A DNA stretch of 64,000 bases from Macrostomum hystrix (GCA_950097015.1 CATNEN010000029.1:434001-498000), one strand, 5' to 3'. Shown: positions 12,301-25,007, numbered from the stretch's first letter. Notes: generated by a model from the letters alone, not told the origin. Program-made: numbers and translations.

Positions 12301-15300
12301 CCGTGATTTCGTTCCAGCCAATGAGAGAGCTTGTAAAGCCTCAGCCAATGGCAGAGCGGGAAGGATTAGAGTTTCCTCCATAGCTAGGTTATTAAAAATA
12401 ACTCTCTTGTATTAGAGTTTCATCCAGCTTAGTGAGTAACTTGTTTAATCTACGAGGCCGCTGATTTCCTTTTGAATTCGAACCGCATAATTAATATCCG
12501 CCCTTTCATCCGCTTACCGCTGTAGTAAACAAAATGAGTCGATTCTTTATTTTTACCATTAACCCCACCAGGTGACATCCGGGGCCTCGAGTCTCTGCCA
12601 GTTGAGCAGTCTGCCAGAACAGGAGCAAAAACTGTTCTGCAAACAGTTGAACCAGGTGAGCCGCAATTTTAGGGCTAGTTAATAATAATAAAATAGTAAT
12701 AATTGATTATACCTGCCCCAGTCGGACCAGATGTGTAGCCGACAGCACAGCCGCAGCAAACAGGCTGCGTACGGCTGTTCAGTCCATGGACTGGGGGGAC
12801 GCCACACCCACCCTCAAATTACCCCAGCTAATGCTGGTACCCATTTAACAGCTCATAGGTGAACTGAAGCAATGCAGAATGCAGTGTCTTGCTAAAGAAT
12901 ACAAATTGTTCCGGTGTAGTCAGGAATCGAACCCCGACCTTTAAGTCGTGAGTACGACGCTCTAACCACAATGGAACAGCCCTTTTGGCAGAATAGCCAC
13001 AACAGGGCAAATTAACTACTAGCGAGTAGTAAGTAATCAATATACATTAATGATGACGCCAAAAGTGCTTCCCCATTCTTCCATTTCAGTACCTGGATGT
13101 AAGTTATGGTTGGGCTTGTCTTTTTTTCGGAAGATTTGAATTTTGTGTCGCATCTTTAATGCTTTTTTTAATCTTCTAATAGACATAACCAAGCCTTTGC
13201 ACAGAACAGAATTAGTATTTCAATTCCTCGGGGATTGATTGAAGCGTTTTATTCCTATTTAACTGATTTTATTGAGTGATTGGCTGCCATTCATTGAATT
13301 ATTTAACGGAAAGCCATAATTTGCATAACAAATCACACCCTTTGGTAATAACAAACCTATCACAGTGCCTCCCTGTAGCCATTTAATACGCCTTACTCAC
13401 TACTAACAAGAGTAACTGCACTGATCACGCGATTTAATAATATTCCTTTAGTAGCTGCAACCGTTTCGCAATCGATTTTTTTTGTCTAGCAAAATTACCA
13501 CTTACAGTACTAAGTACTGGGTCATTTTATTTATTGTGGTAACCAAGCCATGCGTGCTCGAATCCGGCTTTCCTAGTCTCTATTTACAATATAAGATCTC
13601 GTTTTCTGATCCAAGATCCCAATATAGAATCCAAGAAATCCCAGATCCCTACTCCAAGTCTCAGATAAAATTTATAATCCCAGATCCCTTTTCAAAATAC
13701 CAGATCACATTTCAGAATCCCAGATCCCGTTTCAAAATACCAGATCACATTTCAGAATCCCAGATCCCGTTTAAAAACCCCAGATCACATTTCATAATCC
13801 CAGATCACATTTCATAATCCCAGATTCCGTTTCAAAATCCCAGATCCCATTTCGAAATTCGATCACATTTCAGAATCCTACTCATGATACCAGATCCCTA
13901 CTCATGATCCCAGATCCCTACTCATGATCCCAGATCCCTACTAATGATACCAGATCCCTACTCATGATACCAGATCCCTACTCATGATCCCAGATCCCTA
14001 CTCATGATACCAGATCCCTACTCATGATCCTAGATCCCGACTTTAATCCCAGATCCCTAATCATGATCCTAGATCCCTACTCATGATCCCAGATCCCTAC
14101 TCATGATCCTAGATCCCTACTCATGATCCCAGATCCCTACTCATGATCCTAGATTCCTAAATACGCTCGTAGATTCCCATATAAAAATCTCATTAATTTT
14201 ATGTCCTATCAAAATGGCCAAACTTTTATCTTGTTAAAACAAAGAGCTCAATTAGTCAAATCGACTTGCGCTGTGTTATCCTTATTCATTCGTGGATGCC
14301 CCTGATTCGTCCCCTCCTTAAGGCTCTTACCAGCATGCGCGAGAGCCAATCGCAGCCCATCGCCAACCTGGACTCGCTGGTGGCTGCCCCGTCTGGCCAG
14401 CTGCCTCCGCCACCGCCTCCACCGACCTCCATGCGTCACCAGCTGGTGTTTGGCAACGATATCGACTCGGTGGACGTCGGGATTCGAATCTCCACCGCCC
14501 AGTTCTTTGCTTCGCCAGCTCTGCTAGGTGAGACTTCCGAATGCCTTGTAAGATATTCCAGTTCTCAAGATTGTTTTGGAATCTTCTCAAGATTGGAACC
14601 TTCTCAAGATTCTTTGGAATCTTCTCAAGGTTCTTTGGAATCTTCTCAAGATTCTTTGGAATCTTCTCAAGATTCTTTGGAATATTCTCAACATTCTTTT
14701 GAAGTGTCTCAAAAGTACATCGTCCCGTTACAGGCAACGCTGCTGAGCACAGCCGCTGCCTTCGCGCCCGACCCAGGCCGGTTGTGGCCTTCCAGTGTCG
14801 CGCATTTCTTCGCTCCAGGCCGCGCCGCGCAGTCAGCCAGTTCACCGACGCCCTGGCCCGCACGCAGGCCATCGAGTGCCTCGCCGAGTGGTGCCATTCG
14901 CCGGACAATTTGGCCTACGAGAGAATCGGCACCGGACTCCGCGATCCGGCGACCGTTGGCGACAAAGCCAAATGGTTCAGCCGGGATCTGCGTCGCGTCT
15001 GTCACGATTGCTGCGACGGTGAAGGCGCCGCGGCGAGGTTTCAACCAGTCTGGCCGACCGCCGATCCGTCAGCTGAGCTCGAGGCTGGGCCCGCCGCGGC
15101 TAGTTCTGGGGCGGCGCCGCCGCTGCCGCTCGACCGCAGTCTGGCCGACGGCGACCACGGCGGAGGTCTGGCGGTGCTGAACTCGGCCGAGTTTTCCGCG
15201 GCATTTCAGCCACCGAAATTGCCGCCGCTGCCTACGATAGACGGCGAGGACGGAGAGGGTGACTGTGTCTACAATAGTGGCGACGCCGACAGCATTAGCC

Positions 15301-17498
15301 AGAGCGGCGACGGCGGCTCGTCAAGTGAATTCAGCGGTGAAAGCGGCGACGATGAGGTTGACGAAGGCCTTGGTGACTGCGTGAGTGTAGCAATAATTCT
15401 ACTAGATCCTCACGGTTGGGATGTTATTCTACTAGATCCTCACAGTTGGGATGTTATTCTACTAGATCCTCACGGTTGGGATGTTATTCTACTAGATCCT
15501 CACGGTTGGGATGTTATTCTACTAGATCCTCACAGTTGGGATGTTATTCTACTAGATCCTCACAGTTGGGATGTTATTCTACTAGATCCTCACGGTTGGG
15601 ATGTTATTCTACTAGATCCTCACAGTTGGGATGTTATTCTACTAGATCCTCACGGTTGGGATGTTATTCTACTAGATCCTCACGGTTGGGATGTTATTCT
15701 ACTAGATCCTCACGGTTGGGATATTATTCTACTAGATCCTCACGGTTGGGATATTATTCTACTAGATCCTCACGGTTGGGATATTATTCTACTAGATCCT
15801 CAGTGTTTCCTCTCCTTTTCAGATGTCCAACAGCCAGCTGTCGCACTCAATGTCCACCTTAACAGCCAGGTAATTGTCTGCTAAACAAGTTTAGATATAC
15901 GACAAAGACCCTGGAAATGATATCCTCAATTTTCCAGGTCCGCACGTTCGGCCATTGCCGGTCAGCCGCCGTCATCGTCGGACTCAGTGACAGACAGCGG
16001 CCTGTCTGCAACGATAGGCGGAGTATCTCGAAGCTCGGTTGGCATAGCCGGGCCTCAGTTCAGCCGGTCTGGCAGCGTTCGCTATTCCAGCACCTCCGAT
16101 TTGAGTAGCCTGCGCTCACAGGTGCGCTACAGTCACGACGATTCGAGCCTCGGTGGTAGAAGCCACGGCAGCGGTTTTCTGTCTGAAATCAGCGAGAGCC
16201 TCGGCAATCGGGCTGGTGCCCGCATCGGTGAGGTTTTGGGTAAGTCAAAACTTATTTTTAACAGTCGGACTAGGGGGGGAATTTTCTCAGAAAATTTTTG
16301 GCAATACCTGAATGCTAACAGCGTTGGGTGGTGACTGATTGGTTGACAATCTAAGCGATGGTGTCCTGAGGTTGAGCTGCGCCTGTGCCTTCAAGGGCTT
16401 GATCAGTGAAATTGGAGAAATTCGCGTCAGGATGTCCATTGTGGCCTAGTTCCACCTGTTCTAGCCCTTGAAGGTCCAGCAAGTCCGTCTAGATAAAGGT
16501 AGGTGACCACCGAAGACGGAGATGATGCAGGCACATTCGGGTGACATGCTGATAAATTTTGAAGGCCTGGCAAGGCCGCACTGAGGCGCAGTGCTAATTC
16601 GTGTATAGGGAAAATCCGACCTTCGGCCAGAACCGTTGAATATCTCGACGGTGTGAAGAGCTGGCGACTTGATTCTTGTTTCAGAAGATGCGCAACAAAA
16701 CGTTGGCCGAGTTTGGTGTGCTTGCGTTGCTCCGTTCGGGTGCAACAAATTTGTTCCCCCCCTCCTTGATAGTTCTGAGCTCGATTCCGCGGCGGACCAC
16801 ATTCGTTTGGGTCGCAGCCGCGGAGAGAAGGCTTGGGGGCTTGTAGTGTAATTTACGCCCTTGAGGGTTAACCTCCAAGACACAGTGAGAGTGTGTGGCA
16901 GATGTACGCACCCCCTGTGTGGGCGTATGATTGCGTACAGTACCTGTGGGCGTGTGTGCTCAGGAGTCAGCGAAACGGGCAGAATTGCCTCATCGCTGGC
17001 TGCGGGTGTAGTGTCACCAAATGATGTGCTATTGCACACAGCCCTCCAGCATTTATTATTATTAAAGGGCTAGGCAAATTAATCAATGCACGCCGCGACA
17101 CTCTCGCAGCTCACCAGACTGCGGTGCGCCGGGGCCGCCCGCCAGCCACGGTGACTGGCGCTGGCCTGGAGGAAGAGCAGCGCTTCCTGCGCGAGGTGGC
17201 CTCCGGGGTGCTCGCAGGCCAGGGCGTCGGCTTCATCACCAAGTCGCTACGACTGAACAGCCTGATGTGCCAGGAGCGCTGCCGGGCCCTCCTGCTGGCG
17301 CTGCTTCGTCAGCGGCCGCCAAACTCGGCTGCCGCCGCGGCCGCCAGCGACGCCGTCGGTGCCGGTCGCCTGGCCGACGTTCCACTCCGGCCGTCCGTTT
17401 TCCGCGGCCTCCTTGACGTCCTGCGCGCTGTTGTCGCTGGCCTGACCTCGCAGTACTCCAGCAGCAACGGCAGCGGTGGAAGCGGCAGCGACGGAGGA

Positions 17499-17538
<40 letters not shown>

Positions 17539-20500
17539 TAGCCTCCGCAATGCTGCTGCTGGAGATCGCCTATACGCATTATTGCGAGACCAGGCAGGCA
17601 AGTTCCTGCTGATGTTGGCATGTGTGGCAGGACAAACTACTGACTACTAGGATGAATTGCATCCTACTCCTGAGCACACACGTACACAGATACTGTACGC
17701 AGGCACACGCTCACACAGGTGTGTTGGAGAGTATGTGTCAATCTCAAACAGTGTTGGAGAGTCTTTGTCAATCTCAAACAGTGTTGGAGAGTCTTTGTCA
17801 ATCTCAAACAGTGTTGGAGAGTCTTTGTCAATCTCAACAGTGTTGGAGAGTCTGTGAATCTCAAACAGTGTTGGAGAGTCTTTGTCAATCTCAAACAGTG
17901 TTGGAGCGTCTTTGTCAATCTCAAACAGTGTTGGAGAGTCTGTGAATCTCAAACAGTGTTGGAGAGTCTTTGTCAATCTCAAACAGTGTTGGAGAGTCTT
18001 TGTCAATCTCAACAGTGTTGGTGAGTCTTTGTCAATCTCAAACAGTGTTGGAGAGTCTTTGTCAATCTCAAACAGTGTTGGAGAGTCTTTGTCAATCTCA
18101 AACAGTGTTGGAGAGTCTGTGAATCTCAAACAGTGTTGGAGAGTCTTTGTCAATCTCAAACAGTGTTGGAGAGTCTTTGTCAATCTCAAACAGTGTTGGA
18201 GAGCCTTTGTCAATCTCAAACAGTGTTGGAGAGTCTTTGTCAATCTCAAACAGTGTTGGAGAGTCTTTGTCAATCTCAAACAGTGTTGGTGAGTCTGTAA
18301 AAACCCTAATCCGGCTAGTCAAACTAATCAAGACCTTATTATTTTCAGAAATCGGACTCCAGTTTTGACGACAGGCAGGCCAGAGATTGGGACTCCTCTA
18401 GCTTCATGTCAACATTTAGTGAGTGGCATTGTTAATTAGTGTTGTTGCATTGCCTTCTTTGAGAAAAATCGTGCTAATTGTTTAATTTCTGCTTTAAAAA
18501 TGAAAAATTCAAGGGTAAATTTCCCTCCTTTTCATAATTTCTACTCGGATCGCCGAAATTGTCAGTCGAAAGTACGAGTAAATGTACTTTTAACCGTGAT
18601 TTTAGTTTTCAAAGCAATCTTTGCACCGAGTTTTACTCGTTCTCATGTCCCTTAATTTTTCATCTGTTTTTACTTTTTTGCTATTTGTATCCTTAAAATA
18701 ATGTAAATTTCCCACCCTGCCGGTTGCTGGAGAACAGACATTGCTGCTTTTTGGTACTTTATTACGTAAAAGCATAGTCATCTTAAAATCCACTTTAGTG
18801 ATTTTTTATTTTTCTGATTTGATACGACCTAAGCGACAGCATTGACAGTTATCCCCTGAACCTTCAGTGCATTGACAGCTATCCCCTGAACCTTCAGTGC
18901 ATTGACAGTTATCCCCCTGAACCTTCAGTGCATTGACAGCTATCCCCCTGAACCTTCAGTGCATTGACAGCTATCCCCCTGAACCTTCAGTGCATTGACA
19001 GCTATCCCCCTGAACCTTCAGTGCATTGACAGCTATCCCCCTGAACCTTCAGTGCATTGACAGTTATCCCCCTGAACCTTCAGTGCATTGACAGCTATCC
19101 CCCTGAACCTTCAGTGCATTGACAGCTATCCCCTGAACCTTCAGTGCATTGACAGCTATCCCCCTGAACCTTCAGTGCATTGACAGTTATCCCCCTGAAC
19201 CTTCAGTGCATTGACAGCTATCCCCCTGAACCTTCAGTGCATTGACAGCTATCCCCTGAACCTTCAGTGCATTGACAGCTATCCCCCTGAACCTTCAGTG
19301 CATTGACAGTTATCCCCCTGAACCTTCAGTGAATTCCCAGTTATCCCCCTGAACCTTCAGTGAATTCCCAGTTATCCCCCTGAACCTTCAGCAAATTCCC
19401 AGTTATCCCCCTGAACCTTCAGTGAATTCCCAGTTATCCCCCTGAACCTTCAGTGAATTCCCAGTTATCCCCCTGAACCTTCAGTAAATTCCCAGTTATC
19501 CCCCTGAACCTTCAGTGAATTCCCAGTTATCCCCCTGAACCTTCAGCAAATTCCCAGTTATCCCCCTGAACCTTCAGTGAATTCCCAGTTATCCCCCTGA
19601 ACCTTCAGTGAATTCCCAGTTATCCCCCTGAACCTTCAGTAAATTCCCAGTTATCCCCCTGAACCTTCAGTGAATTCCCAGTTATCCCCCTGAACCTTCA
19701 GTGAATTCCCAGTTATCCCCTGAACCTTCAGTAAATTCCCAGTTATCCCCTGAACCTTCAGTGAATTCCCAGTTATCCCCCTGAACCTTCAGTGCATTTA
19801 AACTTTAATAGTTGATTTCAATATAAGCAACAATATTCAACAGTTACTATACAGACCCATCGCATTACGCATCTATATTAAAGTTGGTTGGCACTGTTTG
19901 CTTAATTAGTTTTACCTCTTGTTGTAGCGGATTGGTTTAAAGAGATTCGCCGAGACTCTGAAACCGCGGGTGCCTCGCGTAGAGCCAGCCAAGGTTTGTC
20001 GAAAATCACTAGATGCAATCCTGAGCTGTAGTTGTTTATTGTTTATTTGTTTATTATTTACTGTTTAGACTATGACTGCAAGCACAATGACAAAAAAATC
20101 AATATAAAAATCACAGTTGCTCACAATAACAGTTATTTCACGATTTTCTAACCTCCCATCTAACACGATTTGATTACCTAATTGCACCTAATTGCCTTGA
20201 TTGACCTGTTTTGTCATTGTATTGCTTCAAAAAATTTTACCTGCTGCACTAAACCTTTCTTAACCGTACTTTCAGTGGCCATTGCGGAGTCTAGTATGAC
20301 ACCTTTTATCGTCAATCTTAACCTAACTCAATAGATTTTTTTTATCTATAAGAATATATAATTCATTTGTGCAAATCGTCTGTCACTTTGATTGTTGGTT
20401 AATGGTTTGTTCTTTTAAATTAATTGATATAATGTACTGGTAATTGTACTTTTCTGTTAGCCATTAGGGACTGAAATTCTTTCTGAGCAGGAAAGAATTG

Positions 20501-23500
20501 TACTTTGCTACCTTTCCTTCTACGAACTTAAAGGTTTTCCTCAATTTTTTTTATAATTGGAAAAGCAAAGTAGAAGGAATTATCTAATTCATGGTTTTTT
20601 ATTTACCTCATATCTTAAATATATCCCTGATACCTCAGATCTATCTCTGATACCCCAGATCTATCCCTGATAATTCAGATTTATCACCGATACCCCAGAT
20701 CTATGCCTGATACCTCAGATCTATCCCTGATACCTCAGATCTATCCCTGATAACTCAGATCTATCCCTGATACCCCAGATCTATCCCTGATACCTCAGAT
20801 CTACCCTGATACCCCAGATCTATCCCTGATACCCCAGATCAATCCCTGATACCCGAGATCTATCCCTGATACCTCAGATCTATCCCTGATACCCCAGATC
20901 TATCCCTGATACCTCAGATCTACCCTGATACCCCAGATCTATCCCTGATACCCCAGATCAATCCCTGATACCCGAGATCTATCCCTGATACCTCAGATCT
21001 ATCCCTGATACCCCAGATCTATCCCTGATACCTCAGATCTACCCTGATACCCCAGATCTATCCCTGATACCCCAGATCAATCCCTGATACCCGAGATCTA
21101 TCCCTGATACCCCAGATCTATCCCTGATACCCCAGATCAATCCCTGATACCCGAGATCTATCCCTGATACCTCAGATCTATCCCTGATACCCCAGATCTA
21201 TCCCTGATACCTCAGATCTACCCTGATACCCCAGATCTATCCCTGATACCCCAGATCAATCCCTGATACCCGAGATCTATCCCTGATACCTCAGATCTAT
21301 CCCTGATACCCCAGATCTATCCCTGATACCTCAGATCTACCCTGATACCCCAGATCTATCCCTGATACCCCAGATCAATCCCTGATACCCGAGATCTATC
21401 CCTGATACCCCAGATCTATCCCTGATACCCCAGATCTATCCCTGATGCCTCAGATCTATCCCTGATACCCCAGATCTATCCCTGATACCCCAGATCAATC
21501 CCTGATACCCGAGATCTATCCCTAATACCTCAGATCTATCCCTGCTACCTCAGATCTATCCCTGATACCTTAGATCTATCCCTGATACCCCAGATCTATC
21601 CCTGATACCTTTGATCTATCCCTGATACTCCAGATCTATCCCTGATAATTTACATTTATCACCGATACCCCAGATCAATTCCTGATACCTCAGATCTATC
21701 CCTGATACCTTAGATCTATCCCTGATACCCCACATCTATCCCTGATTCCCTAGATATATCCCTGATACCTTAGATCAATCCCTGATACTCCAGATCTATC
21801 CCTGATAATTTACATTTATCACCGATACCCCAGATCTATTCCTGATACCTCAGATCTATCCCTGATACCCCCAGATCTATCCCTGATACCTTAGATCTAT
21901 CCGTGATACCCCACATCTATCCCTGATTCCCCAGATATATCCCTGATACCTTAGATCTATCCCTGATAATTTACAATTATCACCGATACCCCAGATATAT
22001 CCCTGATACCCCAGATCTATCCCTGATACCCGAGATCTATCCCTGATACCTCAGATCTATCCCTGATACCCCCAGATCTATCCCTGATACCTCAGATCTA
22101 TCCCTGATACCCCCTGATCTATCCATGATAATTTACAATTATCACCGATACCCCAGATATATCCCTTATACCCCAGATCTATCCCTGTTACCCGAGATCT
22201 ATCCCTGATACCTCAGATCTATCCCTGATACCTCAGATCTATCCCTGATACCCCCAGATCTATCCCTGATACCCCCAGATCTATCCCTGATACCTCAGAT
22301 CTATACCTGATACGATATATATCTGATGCGTCATCTATTTGTCATTCTTTGTCATGCTTAAATTCATATGTGTTTATTTATGAATTAGTGTTTATAATAG
22401 TTTTTTAGCAAAATCATTGAGAACTAAAAATATTGTACCGAATTTTCAGCCCTGAAAACTGTACAAATTTCTCAACCAACTCGCAATTCAGTTTCCGGCT
22501 CATCCGTTGTACTCAATGGCGAAGAGTACGAGAACATTGAGGTGCAGCAGCAGCAGCAACAGCAGCAGAGGAAGTCTGATCCTATGCGGGAGATGCTGTC
22601 GCAGAAAATGTCTGGCCGCGGTAGCGCCAGCCAAGGAGGCGGAGGTGGCGGACACCGCGGCGCCACAGCATCCAACGCCTCATCATCTCTGTCGGCGGCA
22701 TCGGCCTTGAGAATCGGTGGGGGCAGTGTATTCTTATACGAACGGCTACTGGGTAAGGACAGGTCGCTTCTCTGGGACAGCGCAGACTTCTGGGAGGACC
22801 TGTTCCTGGACTGGGTGGCCAACGAGAGAGAAGTCCTTAGCCTGGACTGCGGCTCGTTTGACAGGTGAGAGCTGCAGCCGTTGTCAGTGATTGACTGTGT
22901 ACAAGCATGGATACTGTGACGGATTAACTGTGTACAAGCATGGATACTGTGACGGATTGACTGTGTACAAGCATGGATGCTGTGACGGATTGACTGTTTA
23001 CAAGCATGGATACTGTGACGGATTAACTGTGTACAAGCATGGATACTGTGACGGATTGACTGTGTACAAGCATGGATACTGTGACGGATTGACTGTGTAC
23101 AAGCATGGATGCTGTAATTCATTGACTGTGAACAAGCATGGATGCTGTAATTCATTGACTGTGTACAAGCATGGATGCTGTAAATCATTGACTGTGTACA
23201 GCGCTGATTCTGTAAATTAAATCAGCCTCATTCGCGCATTGACACTGTTTCCCGATTTCCAATTCTCGAAGGCGCCGCCGCCGTCAGGAGCTGTACGAGG
23301 ACAGGCTGCTTGGCCGGGCTTTGCACAACACTGCTGCCTTCATGCTAGCCATGGGCGTCGACCGCGTCGAGCTTTGCCGACGAATTCGCCGCCTGCTGGC
23401 TCGCAGCCACGTCGGGCTTCATCACAGCCGGAAGATCGGCCGTCTGCTTGACAGCCTGCCACCTGCGCCAACCGGTGGCAACATCGTCCGCCTGCGCTGC

Positions 23501-25007
23501 CCGCTCAGTCGGCTGCCGCGGCGTCCATCCTTTGACGCCCGGCTGATGCCTCCGACGTCCGAGACGGCGACATCAAAGCCCGAGACATTCAGCCGGCTAT
23601 GCGAGGTTCGCTACCTGGAGATCTCCGACCACTGCCTGGCCCTGCGCTGCCGCAGCGGGGCCGCCCTTCGCCGTGTCTGGTTCGACTCCCTGGCCAGCGT
23701 GACCTTCGACCCGGCCAATCGGCGTCTGCTGCTGCTTACCGAGGCAGAGGATGAGGCTGCAGCAGCCGCCTCGGTGCCTCTGGCTCTGCGCTGTCGGCGA
23801 GGCCGTCGCGTCTGTCGCTGCATCCGGGATCGCGTGGTTCGCAGGGCCGGTGAGGATTCGGGCTGGATTCTAGGGATATTTGATCAATGAGGATTAGCAA
23901 TGAGGATTAGCAATGAGGATTAGCAATGAGGATTAGCAATGAGGATTAGCAACTGAGGATTGGATTATTAAAAGCCTGGGTTGGGTAATTAAAGGAAGAA
24001 TAGGATATTGAAAACTCAGGACTGGATAATGAAAACTCAGGACTGGATATTGAAAACTCAGGACTGGATAATGAAAACTCAGGACTGGATAATGAAAACT
24101 CAGGACTGGATAATGAAAACTCAGGACTGGATAATGAAAAGTCTGGATTAGATAATGAAAAGTCTGGATTAAATAATGAAAAGTCTGGATTGGATAATGA
24201 AAAGTCTGGATTGGAAAATGAAAAGTCAGGATTGGAAAATGAAAAGTCTGGATTGGATAATGAAAAGTCTGGATTGGATAATGAAAACTCAGGACTGGAT
24301 AATGAAAAGTCTGGATTAGATAATGAAAAGTCTGGATTGGATAATGAAAAGTCTGGATTGGAAAATGAAAAGTCAGGATTGGAAAATGAAAAGTCTGGAT
24401 TGGATAATGAAAAGTCTGGATTGGAAAATGAAAAGTCAGGATTGGAAAATGAAAAGTCTGGATTGGAAAATGAAAAGTCTGGACTGGATAATGAAAACTC
24501 AGGACTGGATAATGAAAACTCAGGACTGGATAATGAAAACTCAGGACTGGATAATGAAAACTCAGGACTGGATAATGAAAACTCAGGACTGGATAATGAA
24601 AACTCAGGACTGGATCACGAAATCTCAGGATTGGATAATGAAAAGTCGGGATTGGATAATGAAAAGTCTGGATTGGATATTGAAAACTCAGGATTGGATA
24701 ATGAAAAGTCGGGATTGGATAATGAAAAGTCTGGATTGGATATTGAAAACTCAGGATTGGATAATGAAAAGTCGGGATTGGATAATGAAAAGTCTGGATT
24801 GGATATTGAAAACTCAGGATTGGATAATGAAAAGTCTGGATTCGATAATGAAAAGTCAGGACAGGATAATGAACTCACTGTCTCACCACTCTGACGTCTA
24901 AACTTATTTCAGCCGCAGACAGCTCCAGCAACGGCGTCGTTGGCTGCCGTCTGAGGATCGGCCCAGACCATGTGCTGCTACAGCTGCAGAGCGAACGGGT
25001 CTGTTAG
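9364..25007 (+). CDS. MADD: MADD / Rab3-GEF DENN-domain protein, at least 14 exons
   Basis: DENN-family guanine exchange factor for Rab3/Rab27 on vesicles. Exons: 9364-9764, 10410-10554, 11240-11644, 12572-12655, 14323-14527, 14734-15380, 15823-15869, 15938-16239, 17110-17597, 18349-18418, 19928-19993, 22450-22864, 23272-23849, 24913-24998; phases agree throughout, about 1,313 codons. Seen: CPRLLDYVVLVG and LLRRYPPLDHADFCLPPDIV (uDENN), FPVIPLLPAGMTGAEQLLLA and PTPYLIG (cDENN, about 183-317), FGNDIDSVDV, PRPVVAFQ and LARTQAIECLAEW (dDENN), then a DS-rich acidic stretch, EEEQRFLREVASGVLAGQGV, LYERLLGKDRSLLWD, LHNTAAFMLAM with ARSHVG, and a PH-like region ending about residue 1284. The exon 2 start is the least certain junction. 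Exon 9 ends in a GC donor. Nearly every large intron carries a minisatellite. The C-terminus is unresolved: reading on gives TAG at 25005-25007; splicing past the 4.4-kb array would add about ten codons and stop at 29432. Either way the conserved family tail of about 70 residues is not found. Confidence 0.92.
10170..10330 (+). mobile_element. Decayed SINE family 2 fragment in MADD intron 1
   Basis: The stretch cctgacgatgagacagtca, followed by a gtgagtgtatgcgtgcgtac-like part and the end attgcccacagcc, matches in order the better copies at 44829-45174 and 55800-56127, with many substitutions. The tRNA-like head is missing. Confidence 0.55.
10690..10858. repeat. Intronic minisatellite, 20-bp unit, about 8 copies
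   Basis: Unit catcttccagaatcaccaaa, with one variable base (c or g or a in the second half). Lies in MADD intron 2, about 135 bp after the donor. Confidence 0.9.
11690..12035. repeat. Intronic minisatellite, 42-bp unit, about 8 copies
   Basis: Unit core gtgtctttcgaccctgttgg followed by a gtgtcttctgcctccgctta-like half. It starts about 45 bp after the donor at 11645. The exon frame stays open through it, so retention of this intron would add a serine- and valine-rich repeat. Confidence 0.88.
12700..12985 (-). mobile_element. SINE family 1 copy in MADD intron 4
   Basis: Reverse-strand copy of the element at 8603-8912. It shows, read on the plus strand, acctgccccagtcgg, ggactggggggacgccacac, cagtgtcttgc, and the inverted B box ggaatcgaacc. 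The A/T-rich tail lies at 12670-12705. Confidence 0.75.
13600..14165. repeat. Intronic minisatellite, 20-bp unit, about 28 copies
   Basis: Later units read cagatccctactcatgatcc or end in atac; the earlier units (13600-13870) are more diverged, with cagatcacatttcataatcc forms. The array fills the 3' half of MADD intron 4. Its unit resembles the array at 20615-22320 in another intron of the same gene. Confidence 0.88.
14570..14712. repeat. Intronic minisatellite, 21-bp unit, about 6 copies
   Basis: Unit core gattctttggaatcttctca. It occupies nearly the whole 206-bp MADD intron 5 (14528-14733), leaving only short unique ends at the donor and acceptor. Confidence 0.85.
15390..15805. repeat. Intronic minisatellite, 30-bp unit, about 14 copies
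   Basis: Unit core attctactagatcctcacgg followed by ttgggatgtt. It fills MADD intron 6 (15381-15822) almost completely, starting about 10 bp after the donor. The intron is open in the exon frame throughout; its length (442 bp) is not a multiple of three, so retention would shift the next exon and stop at 15884. Confidence 0.9.
16745..17068 (+). mobile_element. SINE family 2 copy in MADD intron 8
   Basis: Shows gagctcgattccgcggcg (B-box-like region), gcagccgcggagagaaggct, ctccaagacacagtgagagt, gctcaggagtcagcgaaac, tggctgcgggtgtagtgtca and the end attgcacacagccctccag, followed by an ATT-repeat tail. The same blocks occur in the same order at 44829-45174 and, inverted, at 55800-56127. Confidence 0.75.
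17597..17599 (+). other. Non-canonical GC splice donor of MADD exon 9
   Basis: The exon ends ACCAGGCAG and the intron starts GCAAGT, the classic form of a GC donor. No GT nearby keeps the phase, whereas this junction joins phase 0 to the AAATCGGAC exon at 18349. Confidence 0.7.
17630..17716 (-). mobile_element. Truncated SINE family 2 fragment abutting an array
   Basis: Plus-strand text ctgagcacacacgtacacag, then tactgtacgcaggcacacgc, matches the inverted middle of family 2 (compare 55855-55915). The match stops at cacacaggtgtgt, exactly where the 30-bp minisatellite starts. Confidence 0.6.
17716..18297. repeat. Intronic minisatellite, 30-bp unit with 26-bp variants, about 20 copies
   Basis: Unit core gtgttggagagtctttgtca followed by atctcaaaca. 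Shorter units lack the tttgtc part and recur at intervals. Lies in MADD intron 9, ending about 50 bp before the acceptor. Confidence 0.9.
18836..19795. repeat. Intronic minisatellite, 31-bp unit in two blocks, about 31 copies
   Basis: All units share tatccccctgaaccttcagt. The first block (to about 19330) has a cattgacag lead, the second an aattcccag lead. One-base contractions (four instead of five C) are scattered through both. Lies in MADD intron 10. Confidence 0.9.
20615..22320. repeat. Intronic minisatellite, 20-bp unit with higher-order structure
   Basis: Unit atctatccctgataccccag, about 85 copies. Marker variants such as a 19-bp unit with atctaccctgat and units with atcaatccctgatacccgag recur every 118-120 bp between 20800 and 21420, showing a six-unit higher-order repeat. 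Further right the units are less ordered, with ttacatttatcaccgata variants. Lies in MADD intron 11. Confidence 0.9.
22885..23215. repeat. Intronic minisatellite, 33-bp unit, about 10 copies
   Basis: Unit core actgtgtacaagcatggata followed by ctgtgacggatt; the last copies carry ctgtaattcatt instead. It begins about 20 bp after the donor at 22865 in MADD intron 12. Confidence 0.9.
23885..24890. repeat. Intronic minisatellite, 21-bp unit, about 42 copies
   Basis: Opens with five copies of a 14-bp unit (atgaggattagca) at 23886-23950, then continues as 21-bp units around ggattggataatgaaaagtc with three main variants (aagtctgga, aagtcagga, aactcagga). It fills almost all of MADD intron 13. The seven-codon unit keeps one frame open for over 230 codons, read as NEKSGLD repeats; I do not count it as coding. 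Confidence 0.92.

Noticed and set aside
24190-24894. Plus-strand frame of 234 codons with NEKSGLD heptad-like repeats
   Set aside because: It is the 21-bp array in MADD intron 13, and the flanking exons join in phase without it. A heptad repeat by itself is expected from any 21-bp unit.
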